The notes below the pieces were generated by a model. It searched no databases, was not told the origin of the DNA, and saw nothing but the letters and a program-made list of their open reading frames with translations. Below are positions 1-9,307 of a stretch of DNA of 64,000 nt, in pieces. Origin of the DNA: Hyphomicrobiales bacterium (lineage in GTDB: Bacteria > Pseudomonadota > Alphaproteobacteria > Rhizobiales > JAJFHR01). Position numbers and translations under genes: made by a program. The stretch lies in assembly GCA_021775475.1 (NCBI GenBank), contig JAJFHS010000020.1, positions 1 through 64,000 on the forward strand. Direction: 5' to 3'. Positions within the stretch are counted from its first letter, which is position 1. Each line of letters starts with the position of its first letter.

Positions 1-126
1 GATGCCATCAACCCCATCCTCGCAGCAGCAGGATACAACTTCCGCCTCATCCTCAAGTGGATCAGGCTTCTTTGGCTCAAAATCTGGATCATCTGGATAG
101 TCAGTCAATCAGCCAAAATCGCGTAG
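1..126 (+). pseudogene. C-terminal end of an IS5-like DDE transposase (cut by window start)
   Basis: An open frame enters from the window edge and ends at a TAG at 124-126. It encodes about 41 residues, starting DAINPILAAAGYNFRLILKW and followed by a Trp/Leu/Ile-rich tail. The AAAGYNFRLIL stretch with a hydrophobic tail resembles the extreme C-terminus of IS5-family (DDE_Tnp_1 type) transposases; I recognise this from memory of the family. The catalytic part lies outside the window, so completeness cannot be judged. It is a different subgroup from the transposase at 46-47 kb. I could not define a terminal inverted repeat in the 31 bases that follow. Confidence 0.6.
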
Positions 127-157
127 TTCACGTTCGACTGAATAATCCGGTCTTGCT

Positions 158-1447
158 CTAAGCTTCGCTCATTTCGAGGTTTTGAGCTTCGCTGTCATCG
201 ACGTTTTCTTCCTGATCCAGGAATAATGCCAGTTGCCACTGCATTTCTCGTGGGCTGAAAGGATATTCCTCGTTTTCGTCGGGGAGTATCCAGTCTTCTG
301 CTGGAATATTGCCAACCATATTTTGAATCCTTGCCGACAGGGACGCCGATATGCCTGCTTTCCAGCCTATTGACATGATGGCTTTGGCGCTCAAAGAAGC
401 AAAGATACGGCGTGAAACGATGGTGGAAACCTCTGCCAGGACAGCCATCGACAAAATAATGACGTCGCGTTCACCCTTTTCGATATATTGCTTCAAATAG
501 TCTTCGACAAGACCGCCGCGGGCGTACAGCTCCCGCAACTCAGCTTCGATTTCCTCCAGCGGCCTTGAGGCGTCTTCGTCACCGGGCAAGTTTTCTTCCT
601 CCAGGCGTTTGCGCACACGGAACTCAAGATCTTCGCGCAATTCATCATCAATATCATGGCGCTGAGACAATACGTCGATCAAGGAGCCCGCGACAAATTC
701 CGCAATCTTGCGAATAGCGCCAAACGGCAATTTAGGCCGCAGGACCAAAGGTTCATGCCATTCTGATATATCCCTGGCGTCAGCAATCAGGCGGTCAAGT
801 GTATTTTCGCGAATTTGCGCGCTGGGGTTTAACAGCAACTGTGAAATCGCTTCGACATCAGTGGTTTCAACAATTGATTGTGCCAGTGGTTCAGATACCT
901 GGGCGCGCTCGGCTATGGCTTTGAGCTGCGCCGGTGTTGCGGTATTCTCTATGATCGAGATAAGTTCTTCATCATTCAGAAGCGGTGAGTGATGAAGGAT
1001 TGGCGTTGACACGCGCTCATCAATATCGCGCGCCAGCTTTTGAATAATATGCAGCGGCGCCTTATCGGTGGTTTTTAATGCTTCGGCTATAATACGGCGA
1101 ACCCGAACTTCTTCATCCAAAACTAGATGTTCCAGAATGGCAATCGCAGTCGAATTTCGGGCATCATCCTCAACCAATTGTTCAGGAATCTGGCGGGCAA
1201 CCTTGGCTCCCAATGCTTCGCGAACTTGCGATTCGGCGTCGGTCGACAAAGCCACATCTGCCTGGGCCGGGGTGGTGGGGTTGGCTGCAACACGACTGCG
1301 AATTTCGACATCATCATCATTGCTGAGGAAATACAGCATTTCCGGGTAACTGGCCACGTCAGAGGCCAGATGTTTTAGAGCTTCGCGGTCGCGATTTTCG
1401 AGAATATCGCGGGCGTGCTCATAAGATTTATTTAAATCAACGCTCAA
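158..1447 (-). CDS. DUF2336 family protein (HEAT-like helical repeats)
   Basis: An all-helical protein of about 429 residues, rich in Glu, Ala, Leu and Arg, with repeated units such as VRRIIAEAL and VRKRLEEE that suggest HEAT-like repeats. This matches alphaproteobacterial DUF2336 proteins, whose biochemical role is not established. The open frame extends to 1486 and would overlap the upstream cyclase gene by 38 bases. A TTG at 1447-1445 is the better start: it lies one base past the upstream TAA (1451-1449) and has GGAGGG about six bases before it. No signal peptide or membrane segment is visible. The tight coupling to a PAS/GGDEF protein points to a shared signalling task, which is inference. 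Confidence 0.75.
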   Translation of the reverse strand: MSVDLNKSYEHARDILENRDREALKHLASDVASYPEMLYFLSNDDDVEIRSRVAANPTTPAQADVALSTDAESQVREALGAKVARQIPEQLVEDDARNSTAIAILEHLVLDEEVRVRRIIAEALKTTDKAPLHIIQKLARDIDERVSTPILHHSPLLNDEELISIIENTATPAQLKAIAERAQVSEPLAQSIVETTDVEAISQLLLNPSAQIRENTLDRLIADARDISEWHEPLVLRPKLPFGAIRKIAEFVAGSLIDVLSQRHDIDDELREDLEFRVRKRLEEENLPGDEDASRPLEEIEAELRELYARGGLVEDYLKQYIEKGERDVIILSMAVLAEVSTIVSRRIFASLSAKAIMSIGWKAGISASLSARIQNMVGNIPAEDWILPDENEEYPFSPREMQWQLALFLDQEENVDDSEAQNLEMSEA

Positions 1448-1448
1448 T

Positions 1449-3329
1449 TTATTGCCCTCCGGCGTCTTTTTTATCCGATGCATCACTTGGGATCGAGGCA
1501 GCCGGCTTGGCTATGCGATAGCCGCCCTTGCCACCGTTTTTAGCCACATAAAGCGCCTCATCGGCGCGCGCAATCAGCTGATCGACAGTTTCGCTTGCGC
1601 CGGGGACAAAAACCGATATGCCGATAGACATGCCTAGATGTTCAATACTTATGACGCCCGAATGAGAAGGCGCGGGCTTAATACCCGGTGCATCTTTGGC
1701 AATGGCGATAATGTCCTGGCAGCCATCTATCAGGTCATTGGCTTTTAATATGGCAATCGGTTCATCGGCTTCTTCCAGCCACAGAACAAATTCGTCACCG
1801 CCAAATCGTGCACATAAATCGCTGGTGCGGCAATTGACTTTAAGCAGTTGCGATATGGCCATGAGAATTTCATCTCCGCGCGCGTGGCCATCATTATCAT
1901 TGATGCCTTTAAAGTTATCGAGATCAATAAACAATAAGGCGGCTTTGCGTTTTTGCCGTTCGTGATGGGCGAGCCTGCGGGTTATCTCAGGCAAGAACGA
2001 CCGTCTGTTCATCAGGCCGGTGAGACCATCTGTCTGCGACAGGACCTTCAGTTTTTCCTGATGCTCGGATTGGGCGATAGCCACAGATAACTGGTCGGCA
2101 ACCCTGGTGATCATTGAGCGTTCATAGGTATCCCAGTTTGACTTTTCGGGATTTTTTTCATTATCGCTGGTGATTTGACGCACGAAACAAAGTGTCCCGT
2201 TGAGGTGCCCGCCATAGTTTGTCCTGGCAACCAGGAAAGACCAACCGGCGTTGGTAAACTCGCTAATATCAGCGTCAGGGTTTGTGAGGTTCTTGGTGAT
2301 GATGGCGCGCAATTGAGCTGAGGTCGGGGCATTCTTCAACCCCATTGAGGCGCGGGGTACAATATTCAGGGTTTTTGCTGTCTGGCAGGAGAATTTTTCA
2401 CCGTATTTGCGCTGAAAAACCCAACAAGAAGTCATGCCAATAGCATTTATTACCGCTGCCGCTGCCGCCGCCAGCATTTTGGACGGCTCCACTTCATTGC
2501 GGATTATGCCGAGCACTGTATTGATCAGTTTTTCCGAACGTTGAGCCCGCTGTAATTCGGCTTCGCGCGCACGCAATTCGGTCACGTCGCGGCCAACACC
2601 GCGTGCACCGATCCACTGACCTTGCGCATCATTCACCGGCACTGCGGAAATCAGGAAACAAAAATTGTCGCCATTGGCACCCTTCAGCCATATCTCTTGT
2701 TCGCTAACCCGGACTTTCGTCTGAAAAACGGCTTTTGCCTGAGCTGACGTCGTTGGTGGTGCCAGCAAATCGGTTACCTGTTTGCCATGGACGCCATCGC
2801 TTGGATATCCCGCAACACCTTTTTGATTGATGAATGTGAAAGTGCCGTGAGCATCTGTTGCCCAGGTGAAATCGCTCGAACAATTTGCCAGATCCTGAAA
2901 GAAGGTGCGGCTTTCGATCAAAGCCTGGCGCAGATTTTGCTCAAGAGCACTGTCGGCACCATAGATGAGCACAGCGGGGTTTTGTTGCCCGGCGATAGGA
3001 AGATGTATGCCGGTCAGGGAATAGCTTATGGTGACGAGCCCCGAGTGTCCGCGTTTTTTGATTCTGATGATCCAGTTATCGGAAGTTTTGCTGCGCGCTA
3101 TTGCTGCAACTCTTGCCAGCAAATCAGAAGCCAGGCGCGTGCTACCATCACCATTTTCCTGCACCAGAACCGAGGCATGCCGGTTTGAGGAAATTATGCG
3201 ACCATCAGACCAAACCATCACGGCTGGACAGGGTATAGCATCGACCAGTGCTGCACCGCTAAGGCCAACGTCGGTCTGATCATCAAAATGGGAGGTTAAA
3301 ACATTCTGCACTGAAGGGATATCACTCAT
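1449..3329 (-). CDS. PAS-GGDEF diguanylate cyclase
   Basis: A 626-residue predicted cytosolic sensor that should make cyclic di-GMP from two GTP. The N-terminal third holds PAS-like sequence (for example DFTWATDAHGTFTFINQKG, then a PAC-like GARGVGRDVTELR). A GAF-like middle region follows, and a GGDEF domain occupies roughly residues 430-600. The catalytic motif is intact (RFGGDEF, about residue 509), as is the metal/substrate region LFIDLDNFKGIND. The product-inhibition I-site RTSD sits five residues before GGDEF, so feedback control is expected. No EAL domain and no clear membrane segment. It is the first gene of a two-gene unit with the DUF2336 gene and is divergent from the HAD phosphatase gene. 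Confidence 0.9.
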   Translation of the reverse strand: MSDIPSVQNVLTSHFDDQTDVGLSGAALVDAIPCPAVMVWSDGRIISSNRHASVLVQENGDGSTRLASDLLARVAAIARSKTSDNWIIRIKKRGHSGLVTISYSLTGIHLPIAGQQNPAVLIYGADSALEQNLRQALIESRTFFQDLANCSSDFTWATDAHGTFTFINQKGVAGYPSDGVHGKQVTDLLAPPTTSAQAKAVFQTKVRVSEQEIWLKGANGDNFCFLISAVPVNDAQGQWIGARGVGRDVTELRAREAELQRAQRSEKLINTVLGIIRNEVEPSKMLAAAAAAVINAIGMTSCWVFQRKYGEKFSCQTAKTLNIVPRASMGLKNAPTSAQLRAIITKNLTNPDADISEFTNAGWSFLVARTNYGGHLNGTLCFVRQITSDNEKNPEKSNWDTYERSMITRVADQLSVAIAQSEHQEKLKVLSQTDGLTGLMNRRSFLPEITRRLAHHERQKRKAALLFIDLDNFKGINDNDGHARGDEILMAISQLLKVNCRTSDLCARFGGDEFVLWLEEADEPIAILKANDLIDGCQDIIAIAKDAPGIKPAPSHSGVISIEHLGMSIGISVFVPGASETVDQLIARADEALYVAKNGGKGGYRIAKPAASIPSDASDKKDAGGQ

Positions 3330-3440
3330 ACAACTGCCAATTTCTGTGGTAGGCTAAGCATACACCCGCCACGTTAATTGGGGGTTACTAACGCATTTCC
3401 CACTTGATTGACCAGGGAACAATGGTGCACTTTGGCGGCC

Positions 3441-4187
3441 ATGAACCAAACATCAGAAACATCTATTGATCAGGCGGCCAGAATTTCAACTGATTTTACC
3501 GATAAATCAGTCTGGATATTCGACCTCGACAACACGCTTTATCCCGCGCACTCAAATCTGTTTGCACAGGTTGATTACCGCATGGGGTCATTTGTCGCTG
3601 AATTTCTTGACGTTGACAGGGTCGAAGCGCGCAAAATCCAGAAAAAATATTACCGTGAATATGGCACCACCATGAATGGGTTGATGACCTGCCACAATCT
3701 CGATCCGCAGCTTTATCTCAATTACGTTCACAACATCGACCTGTCGCCGATTTCCAATGATACCGCTTTAAACAATGCCCTTGGACGCCTGCCCGGCCGC
3801 AAGCTTATCCTCACCAACGGTTCGGTCAAACATGCCGAAAATGTTGCCGGCAAGCTGGGAATACTGCACCATTTTGATGATATTTTTGACATCGTTGCAG
3901 CAGATTTCGTCCCCAAACCGGCACGGTCAACCTATGAAAAATTCATGGAACAAGCGGCAATAGACCCGCTCAATGCGGCAATGTTTGAAGATCTGGCGAT
4001 AAATCTTCAAGTCCCTCATGATCTGGGTATGAAAACCATACTGGTGTGTTCACCTCCTCAGCTCAGGGATGAAAAAACCGATATCTACAATGGTGTCGAT
4101 AGCGATGCCGAACATGTTCACCACGTCACTGAACATTTAAGCGATTTTCTTGAATTGATTTTACGCCATATGCCGGTCAAGAGTTGA
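3441..4187 (+). CDS. HAD-family pyrimidine 5'-nucleotidase
   Basis: A HAD-superfamily hydrolase of 248 residues, of the group annotated as pyrimidine 5'-nucleotidase (dephosphorylating nucleoside monophosphates). Motif I is DLDNTLYP (nucleophile Asp near residue 28), motif II is LTNGSV, the conserved Lys is in PKPARSTYE, and the motif IV acid is in FEDLAINL. The frame opens at a TTG at 3408, but the ATG at 3441 starts a product with the usual distance to motif I; neither has a strong ribosome site. It lies 60 bases before dapD, an arrangement common in Hyphomicrobiales. Substrate is a family-level inference. Confidence 0.85.
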   Translation: MNQTSETSIDQAARISTDFTDKSVWIFDLDNTLYPAHSNLFAQVDYRMGSFVAEFLDVDRVEARKIQKKYYREYGTTMNGLMTCHNLDPQLYLNYVHNIDLSPISNDTALNNALGRLPGRKLILTNGSVKHAENVAGKLGILHHFDDIFDIVAADFVPKPARSTYEKFMEQAAIDPLNAAMFEDLAINLQVPHDLGMKTILVCSPPQLRDEKTDIYNGVDSDAEHVHHVTEHLSDFLELILRHMPVKS

Positions 4188-4250
4188 CATGCCATTATGT
4201 TTGGGTAGGTTGACCGCAATCACATAACACCCTCATTTCAGGAGAAACCT

Positions 4251-5093
4251 ATGAGCCACGCAGACCTTCAGGCAACAATTGACCGGGCTTTTGAGGACCG
4301 CAGCAACCTCTCCCCCCAAACTGGTGGTGAAGTGCGTGACGCAGTTGAACAGGCGTTGCAACTGCTCGACAGCGGGCAAGCACGGGTTGCGGAAAAATCG
4401 GGCGGCACCTGGGTGGTCAATCAGTGGCTGAAAAAAGCGGTGCTGCTGTCTTTCATCATCAATGATATGGCACCCATCCCGGGTGGTCCCGGAGGGTCGC
4501 ACTGGTGGGATAAAGTGCCGTCTAAATTTGATACCTGGGGCAGTGAAGAATTTCGCAAAGCCGGGTTTAGAGCCGTCCCCGGTGCTATTGTCCGGCGCTC
4601 TGCCTATATTGCACCCAGCGTCGTGTTGATGCCAAGTTTCGTTAATCTTGGTGCTTACGTTGACACAGGCTCGATGGTCGATACCTGGGTAACCGTGGGC
4701 TCGTGCGCGCAGATTGGCAAGAACTGCCATCTTTCCGGTGGTGTTGGCATTGGTGGCGTGCTTGAGCCTTTGCAGGCAGGACCCGTCATTATTGAAGATA
4801 ACTGTTTTATCGGCGCACGCTCTGAAGTGGTTGAGGGTGTGAGGATTGGCGAAGGTACGGTGTTGTCCATGGGGGTGTTTATTTCCGCCTCCACCAAGAT
4901 CATCGATCGTCAGACCGGCGAGATTCACATCGGTGAAGTGCCGCCTTATTCGGTTGTCGTACCGGGCAATATTCCCGGCAAAGCCCTGCCTGATGGTACA
5001 CCTGGGCCGTCACTTTATTGCGCCGTTATTGTCAAAACAGTTGATGAACAAACGCGATCCAAAACCTCCATTAATGACCTTTTGCGGGACTGA
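4251..5093 (+). CDS. dapD: 2,3,4,5-tetrahydropyridine-2,6-dicarboxylate N-succinyltransferase
   Basis: Transfers succinyl from succinyl-CoA to tetrahydrodipicolinate in the succinylase branch of lysine and diaminopimelate synthesis. The 280 residues match the family length. The C-terminal two thirds show left-handed beta-helix hexapeptides (for example [20 protein letters not shown] and [19 protein letters not shown]). The family motifs [10 protein letters not shown] and [13 protein letters not shown] are present. A good ribosome site (GGAG) lies seven bases before the ATG. dapE starts two bases after its stop, so the two are cotranscribed. Confidence 0.97.
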   Translation: MSHADLQATIDRAFEDRSNLSPQTGGEVRDAVEQALQLLDSGQARVAEKSGGTWVVNQWLKKAVLLSFIINDMAPIPGGPGGSHWWDKVPSKFDTWGSEEFRKAGFRAVPGAIVRRSAYIAPSVVLMPSFVNLGAYVDTGSMVDTWVTVGSCAQIGKNCHLSGGVGIGGVLEPLQAGPVIIEDNCFIGARSEVVEGVRIGEGTVLSMGVFISASTKIIDRQTGEIHIGEVPPYSVVVPGNIPGKALPDGTPGPSLYCAVIVKTVDEQTRSKTSINDLLRD

Positions 5094-5095
5094 CA

Positions 5096-6259
5096 ATGAC
5101 TGATGCCAGCGATCCTGTAGCCCTTCTCGGCCTCTTGGTAAAATGCCCCAGCATAACCCCTGAAGAAGGTGGTGCATTGGCGCGATTACAGGAAGTTCTC
5201 GACGAGATCGGTTTTAAGTGCACCCGATTACCTTTCAGTGATGTCGATACGCCTGACGTTGACAATCTGTTCGCCCGCATCGGTTCAGGTTCACCCCACT
5301 TCTGTTTTGCCGGTCACACCGATGTGGTGCCGCCGGGCAATGAAGATAACTGGAGCCACCCGCCGTTTTCTGCCACCATTGAAGGCGGCTTTTTATATGG
5401 TCGTGGATCCTCTGACATGAAAGGCGGCATTGCCTGTTTCATCGCCGCTCTCAAGCGGTTTTTGGATGCAAGGTCCGGCAGCTTTGAAGGTTCGATCAGC
5501 CTGCTGATTACCGGCGATGAAGAAGGCCCTGCGCTCAATGGGACTGTCAAAGTTCTAAAGTGGATGGCGGACAACAATCACACCCCTGATCATTCTATCG
5601 TCGGTGAACCGACAAGCGTCAGCACCGTTGGCGACATGATCAAAATCGGTCGCCGTGGCAGCATCAACGGTCATTTGATTGTAGAAGGTATCCAGGGCCA
5701 TGTGGCTTACCCGCAAAAAGCCAGAAACCCTTTTGATTTAATGGTGCGTATTCTTGATCGCCTGAATTCGGAAACGCTGGATAGCGGCAACCAACATTTC
5801 CAGCCGAGCAATCTCGAAATAACCGCGATTGACACCAATAATCCGGCAACCAATGTTATTCCGGCTAAAACCGAAGCGCAGTTCAACATTCGCTATAATG
5901 ACACTTATAACAGCGACAGTATTGCCGCCCATATCACCGCAATCTGCCACGAGGTGGCAGGGGAACAAAGTGGAGATATCCAATTGTCATTTCAGGCCTC
6001 CGGTGACAGTTTTTTGACAAAGCCGGATGATTTTGTTGCCGATGTCTGTGCCTCAATCACGGCCAAAACCGGCCTGACGCCAGAGATGTCAACCGGTGGT
6101 GGCACGTCGGATGCACGGTTCATCACCAACTATTGCCCGGTAATAGAATTTGGAGCGGTAGCGGAAAATATTCACGGGATAGATGAACGGGCAAATATTG
6201 AAAACCTGGAAATCGTGACCGACATATATCAGGATGTGCTTGGTCGTTATTTTTCCTGA
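5096..6259 (+). CDS. dapE: succinyl-diaminopimelate desuccinylase
   Basis: An M20-family dinuclear zinc hydrolase that releases succinate from N-succinyl-LL-diaminopimelate, two steps after DapD. The 387 residues carry the metal-site motifs FAGHTDVVPPG, GRGSSDMKGG, TGDEEGPA with the catalytic Glu, VGEPTS, and the C-terminal STGGGTSDARF. The dimerisation lid contains TNVIPAKTEAQFNIRY. The start follows the dapD stop by two bases. No unusual residues seen. Confidence 0.97.
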   Translation: MTDASDPVALLGLLVKCPSITPEEGGALARLQEVLDEIGFKCTRLPFSDVDTPDVDNLFARIGSGSPHFCFAGHTDVVPPGNEDNWSHPPFSATIEGGFLYGRGSSDMKGGIACFIAALKRFLDARSGSFEGSISLLITGDEEGPALNGTVKVLKWMADNNHTPDHSIVGEPTSVSTVGDMIKIGRRGSINGHLIVEGIQGHVAYPQKARNPFDLMVRILDRLNSETLDSGNQHFQPSNLEITAIDTNNPATNVIPAKTEAQFNIRYNDTYNSDSIAAHITAICHEVAGEQSGDIQLSFQASGDSFLTKPDDFVADVCASITAKTGLTPEMSTGGGTSDARFITNYCPVIEFGAVAENIHGIDERANIENLEIVTDIYQDVLGRYFS

Positions 6260-6295
6260 AGCCTCGTTAATGTTTTACATGTCTGAAAGACTGCC

Positions 6296-6886
6296 ATGTT
6301 GACCTATTCAGAAATTCGCAGCGCAATGACCGGAAGCTTCTTGCTGGCCAAACGTGATGAGCGCGGATTGCAGTTTTTCGATGTGACGATAGATGGCTTC
6401 TGGCGTTCGTTTCTGGTGGTTTTTCTGATTGCGCCTTTCTATGTGCTTTATGCCCTGCAGGAAGTCGAGATTGCTCACGACATTAATATACAAGACAGTG
6501 TTCCGGCAGCCAGTACAGGCTTTGTTGCAGTCAGGGTTTCGTTGTTGGGGCTGGAGTGGGCAATTTATCCCGTTACCATGATATATATTACCCGGCTGAT
6601 GGGCCTGTGGCCAAAGTACATTACCTACATCGCAATTTATAACTGGAGTTCACTGTTTATCAGCCTGGCCCTGGCACCGGCGGCCGTGTTGTATTATTCA
6701 GGTGTAATTTCGGCACAAATGACCGCAACCATCAACCTGTTTACCATCCTGTTTATTCTCTATTTTCGCTGGTATATTGCCAGAACAGTGTTGGATACGG
6801 CGGCTACGACGGCGACATTAATCGTTGCTTTTGATCTTGTTTTAAGCCTGCTTATTCAAGGGATTTTTAGCCGGTTAACAGGATAA
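6296..6886 (+). CDS. multi-pass membrane protein of unknown function
   Basis: A 196-residue hydrophobic protein with about five predicted membrane segments (near residues 35-53, 70-95, 105-130, 140-158 and 170-192) and a short N-terminal cytosolic part. I do not recognise a named family. It occupies the position between dapE and truA where many Hyphomicrobiales have a small conserved membrane protein. It starts 37 bases after dapE, so it may share the dap transcript. Its last 31 bases overlap the 3' end of truA on the other strand, a convergent overlap that leaves no room for a separate terminator. Confidence 0.75.
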   Translation: MLTYSEIRSAMTGSFLLAKRDERGLQFFDVTIDGFWRSFLVVFLIAPFYVLYALQEVEIAHDINIQDSVPAASTGFVAVRVSLLGLEWAIYPVTMIYITRLMGLWPKYITYIAIYNWSSLFISLALAPAAVLYYSGVISAQMTATINLFTILFILYFRWYIARTVLDTAATTATLIVAFDLVLSLLIQGIFSRLTG

Positions 6887-7617
6887 TCCACCTGCATGAA
6901 ATAAAGACCGTGCGCCGGGGCTACAGGTCCACAGGCTGGCCGGTCTTTGGCGGCAAGAATTTTTGCCAGGTGGTCAGGTTGCCATTTACCTTCACCGACC
7001 ATTTTGAGACTGCCGGCAATTGAACGCACCTGATTATGCAGGAATGAGCGGGCATTGACGGCTATTTCAATCCCGTCACCGTTACGCGTAACTTTTACCT
7101 CTTCAAGGGTTCTCAGCGCTGATTTTGCCTGACAGTGAACTGATCTGAAGGTGGTGAAGTCGTGTTTGCCGATGAGATATTGCGCGGCTTCATCCATGGC
7201 AGCATGATCCAGCGGTGTTTTCACCGACCAGGCTCTGGTGCCGTCAAGGGCAAGGGGGGAACGGCGATTGGTAATGCGATAGAGATAGTGACGCTTGATG
7301 GCATCAAAACGCGCGTCAAACTCCGCTCCTATGGTTTTGCAACTGAGTATCGCTACCGGGTCAGGTTTTAGGTAATAATTCAGCCCATCGCGAATTTTTT
7401 CCGGTGACCAGTCACGGGACAGATCAAAATGGCCGACCTGGCCACAGGCATGCACACCGGCATCGGTTCTGCCCGCTCCGTAAACTGATACACCCTCACC
7501 GGTTAGATTTTTGACGGCCCGTTCGAGTGCTGTTTGAACAGAAGGTCCGTTGTCCTGCCTTTGCCAGCCGACAAACGGTGTGCCGTCATATTCTATCACT
7601 ATGCAATATCTTGGCAT
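6856..7617 (-). CDS. truA: tRNA pseudouridine(38-40) synthase
   Basis: Converts uridines 38-40 in the tRNA anticodon arm to pseudouridine. The 253 residues include the catalytic motif [11 protein letters not shown] (Asp nucleophile near residue 52), the N-terminal [13 protein letters not shown], and the C-terminal [11 protein letters not shown] typical of TruA. It lies three bases downstream of fmt on the same strand, as the last gene of a def-fmt-truA series. Confidence 0.97.
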   Translation of the reverse strand: MPRYCIVIEYDGTPFVGWQRQDNGPSVQTALERAVKNLTGEGVSVYGAGRTDAGVHACGQVGHFDLSRDWSPEKIRDGLNYYLKPDPVAILSCKTIGAEFDARFDAIKRHYLYRITNRRSPLALDGTRAWSVKTPLDHAAMDEAAQYLIGKHDFTTFRSVHCQAKSALRTLEEVKVTRNGDGIEIAVNARSFLHNQVRSIAGSLKMVGEGKWQPDHLAKILAAKDRPACGPVAPAHGLYFMQVDYPVNRLKIP

Positions 7618-7620
7618 GAC

Positions 7621-8556
7621 CTAATCCAAAACCGTTCCGGGTGCCAGGGTGAAGCCGCGCAGAAAATCCTCAACACTGGCGATCGATTTACCTTCACGCT
7701 GCACCTGTTCAATACGCAAAGCACCGCTGCCACAAGCGACAATGAGTGGTGTCTCAAGAATGAGGCCTGAAGCGCCCTTACCTTTGGTCATGACAGCTTT
7801 TATCACTTTAATTCGAAAGCGTTTGCCAGATTGCCCAGCTTCAAACCAGGCACCCGGCCATGGCGTCAGCCCGCGAATTTGGCGATCGATTTCTTCAGCG
7901 CTTTTGTTCCAGATGATGCGGCCTTCTGATTTTGTAATTTTTTTGGCGTAAGTGATACCGTCATTGCCTTGCGGTATTACGGCAAGATCACCTTTGATGA
8001 GTTGATCAAGTGTTTTTACAATAAGATTTCCACCAACCTGGCTAAGTTCATCATGCAATGTGCCTGCGGTTGTTTCACAGGTTATGGCAACTTTGTGCGT
8101 CATGATCATGGCCCCGGTATCAAGGCCTTCATCCATCTGCATAATGGTGACACCGGTATGAGGATCACCGGCCATGATAGCGCGTTGAATGGGGGCGGCA
8201 CCACGCCAGCGCGGCAGCAAAGAGGCATGAATATTGAGACAGCCATAGCGCGGGGCTGCCAGAATTTCGCCAGGTAATATAAGGCCGTAAGCTACCACGA
8301 CAGCCACATCAGCGCCATGGTCTGAAAAAGCCTGTATTACAGCTGCCTGTTTAAAATTCTGCGGCGTTAAAACCGTTAATCCGTTGTCTTGCGCATATTG
8401 ATGGACGGGCGTCAGGCGCTCGGTCATACCGCGACCGGATTTTCGTGGTGGCTGGGAATAAACCGCAACAATATCATAACCGGCAGCCATAAGACTGGCC
8501 AGTGCGGGAACCGAAAACTCCGGCGTGCCCATGAAAATGATCTTTAAAGCCTGCAT
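7621..8556 (-). CDS. fmt: methionyl-tRNA formyltransferase
   Basis: Formylates initiator Met-tRNA using 10-formyl-tetrahydrofolate. The 311 residues show the N-terminal FMGTPEFSVPALASL, the formyl-transfer region HASLLPRWRGAAPIQRAI, MDEGLDTGAM, and a C-terminal OB-like domain with LTPWPGAWFE. It sits between def and truA, keeping the formylation and deformylation genes adjacent. A palindromic repeat separates it from def. Confidence 0.97.
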   Translation of the reverse strand: MQALKIIFMGTPEFSVPALASLMAAGYDIVAVYSQPPRKSGRGMTERLTPVHQYAQDNGLTVLTPQNFKQAAVIQAFSDHGADVAVVVAYGLILPGEILAAPRYGCLNIHASLLPRWRGAAPIQRAIMAGDPHTGVTIMQMDEGLDTGAMIMTHKVAITCETTAGTLHDELSQVGGNLIVKTLDQLIKGDLAVIPQGNDGITYAKKITKSEGRIIWNKSAEEIDRQIRGLTPWPGAWFEAGQSGKRFRIKVIKAVMTKGKGASGLILETPLIVACGSGALRIEQVQREGKSIASVEDFLRGFTLAPGTVLD

Positions 8557-8632
8557 AAGACGTTTTTCAGTCCTCTCGTTGGGAAAAAACAGGCCCTATT
8601 GTGTTTCACGCCAAACCAAACCCACCCATTTT

Positions 8633-8663
8633 CGTCATCCTCGGGTCAAGCCCGAGGATGACG
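8633..8663. repeat. CGTCAT-type intergenic palindrome
   Basis: A perfect 13-bp stem (CGTCATCCTCGGG and its complement) with a five-base loop, in the 143-base gap between fmt and def. The same core recurs at 10621, 34482 and 58288. It is REP-like and could act as a hairpin in the fmt/def region transcript. Confidence 0.85.
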
Positions 8664-8700
8664 GACAGAGCTGGTATGATTCAATAAAATACAACACCCT

Positions 8701-9219
8701 TCAACCCGTGTTTTCCAAACGCCTTGCCTTGATGAACTTTTTGTTGATCCTGTCTCTTTTCAGGCGCGAAATATGATCCAGAAACAGGATGCCGTTGAGA
8801 TGATCAACTTCATGCTGAATACACGTTGACAGCAGGCCTTCACACTCAATTTCCTGTTCCGCACCCTCATAATCCAGAAAGTTTACGCGACACCGGCTCG
8901 GGCGTTCCACTTCTTCATAAAATTCCGGGATAGACAGGCACCCTTCATCGTAGGTTGAAAGCTCGTCTGAAACCCAAGTAATTTCAGGATTGATAAAATG
9001 CATTGGCGCGCGCGCATCTTCATCGCGCGAAACATCTATCACAACGGCGCGTTTGAGTATGCCAACCTGAACGGCGGCCAGACCGATGCCGGGTGCCGCA
9101 TACATAGTGGAGCACATGACATCGAGTAATTTGCGTAACTCATCATCCACGCGCTCGACCGGTTTGGAGATCATTTTGAGCGTTTTATCTGGAATGATAA
9201 GGATGGGTAAAACTGTCAT
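8701..9219 (-). CDS. def: peptide deformylase
   Basis: Metalloenzyme that removes the N-formyl group from new proteins. The 172 residues hold all three family motifs: GIGLAAVQVG, EGCLS (metal-ligand Cys) and QHEVDHLNG (two metal-ligand His and the catalytic Glu). Its ATG lies 88 bases from the divergently transcribed rmuC. Length and motifs are ordinary for the bacterial enzyme. Confidence 0.97.
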   Translation of the reverse strand: MTVLPILIIPDKTLKMISKPVERVDDELRKLLDVMCSTMYAAPGIGLAAVQVGILKRAVVIDVSRDEDARAPMHFINPEITWVSDELSTYDEGCLSIPEFYEEVERPSRCRVNFLDYEGAEQEIECEGLLSTCIQHEVDHLNGILFLDHISRLKRDRINKKFIKARRLENTG

Positions 9220-9307
9220 GGGGGTGAGATAAGGCAGCTTGCGCCAAACGTCAACTTTTGCTTTGTGCTATAAGATCAAGATTGCGCGAATCAGTTAGTA
9301 TAAAACC

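Noticed and set aside
3408-3440. TTG start for the HAD phosphatase
   Set aside because: Adds 11 residues without family support; the ATG at 3441 fits the usual distance to motif I.
4233-4928. 231-residue frame antisense to dapD
   Set aside because: It lies wholly opposite a clear dapD gene, has biased low-complexity composition and no family resemblance: a shadow frame.
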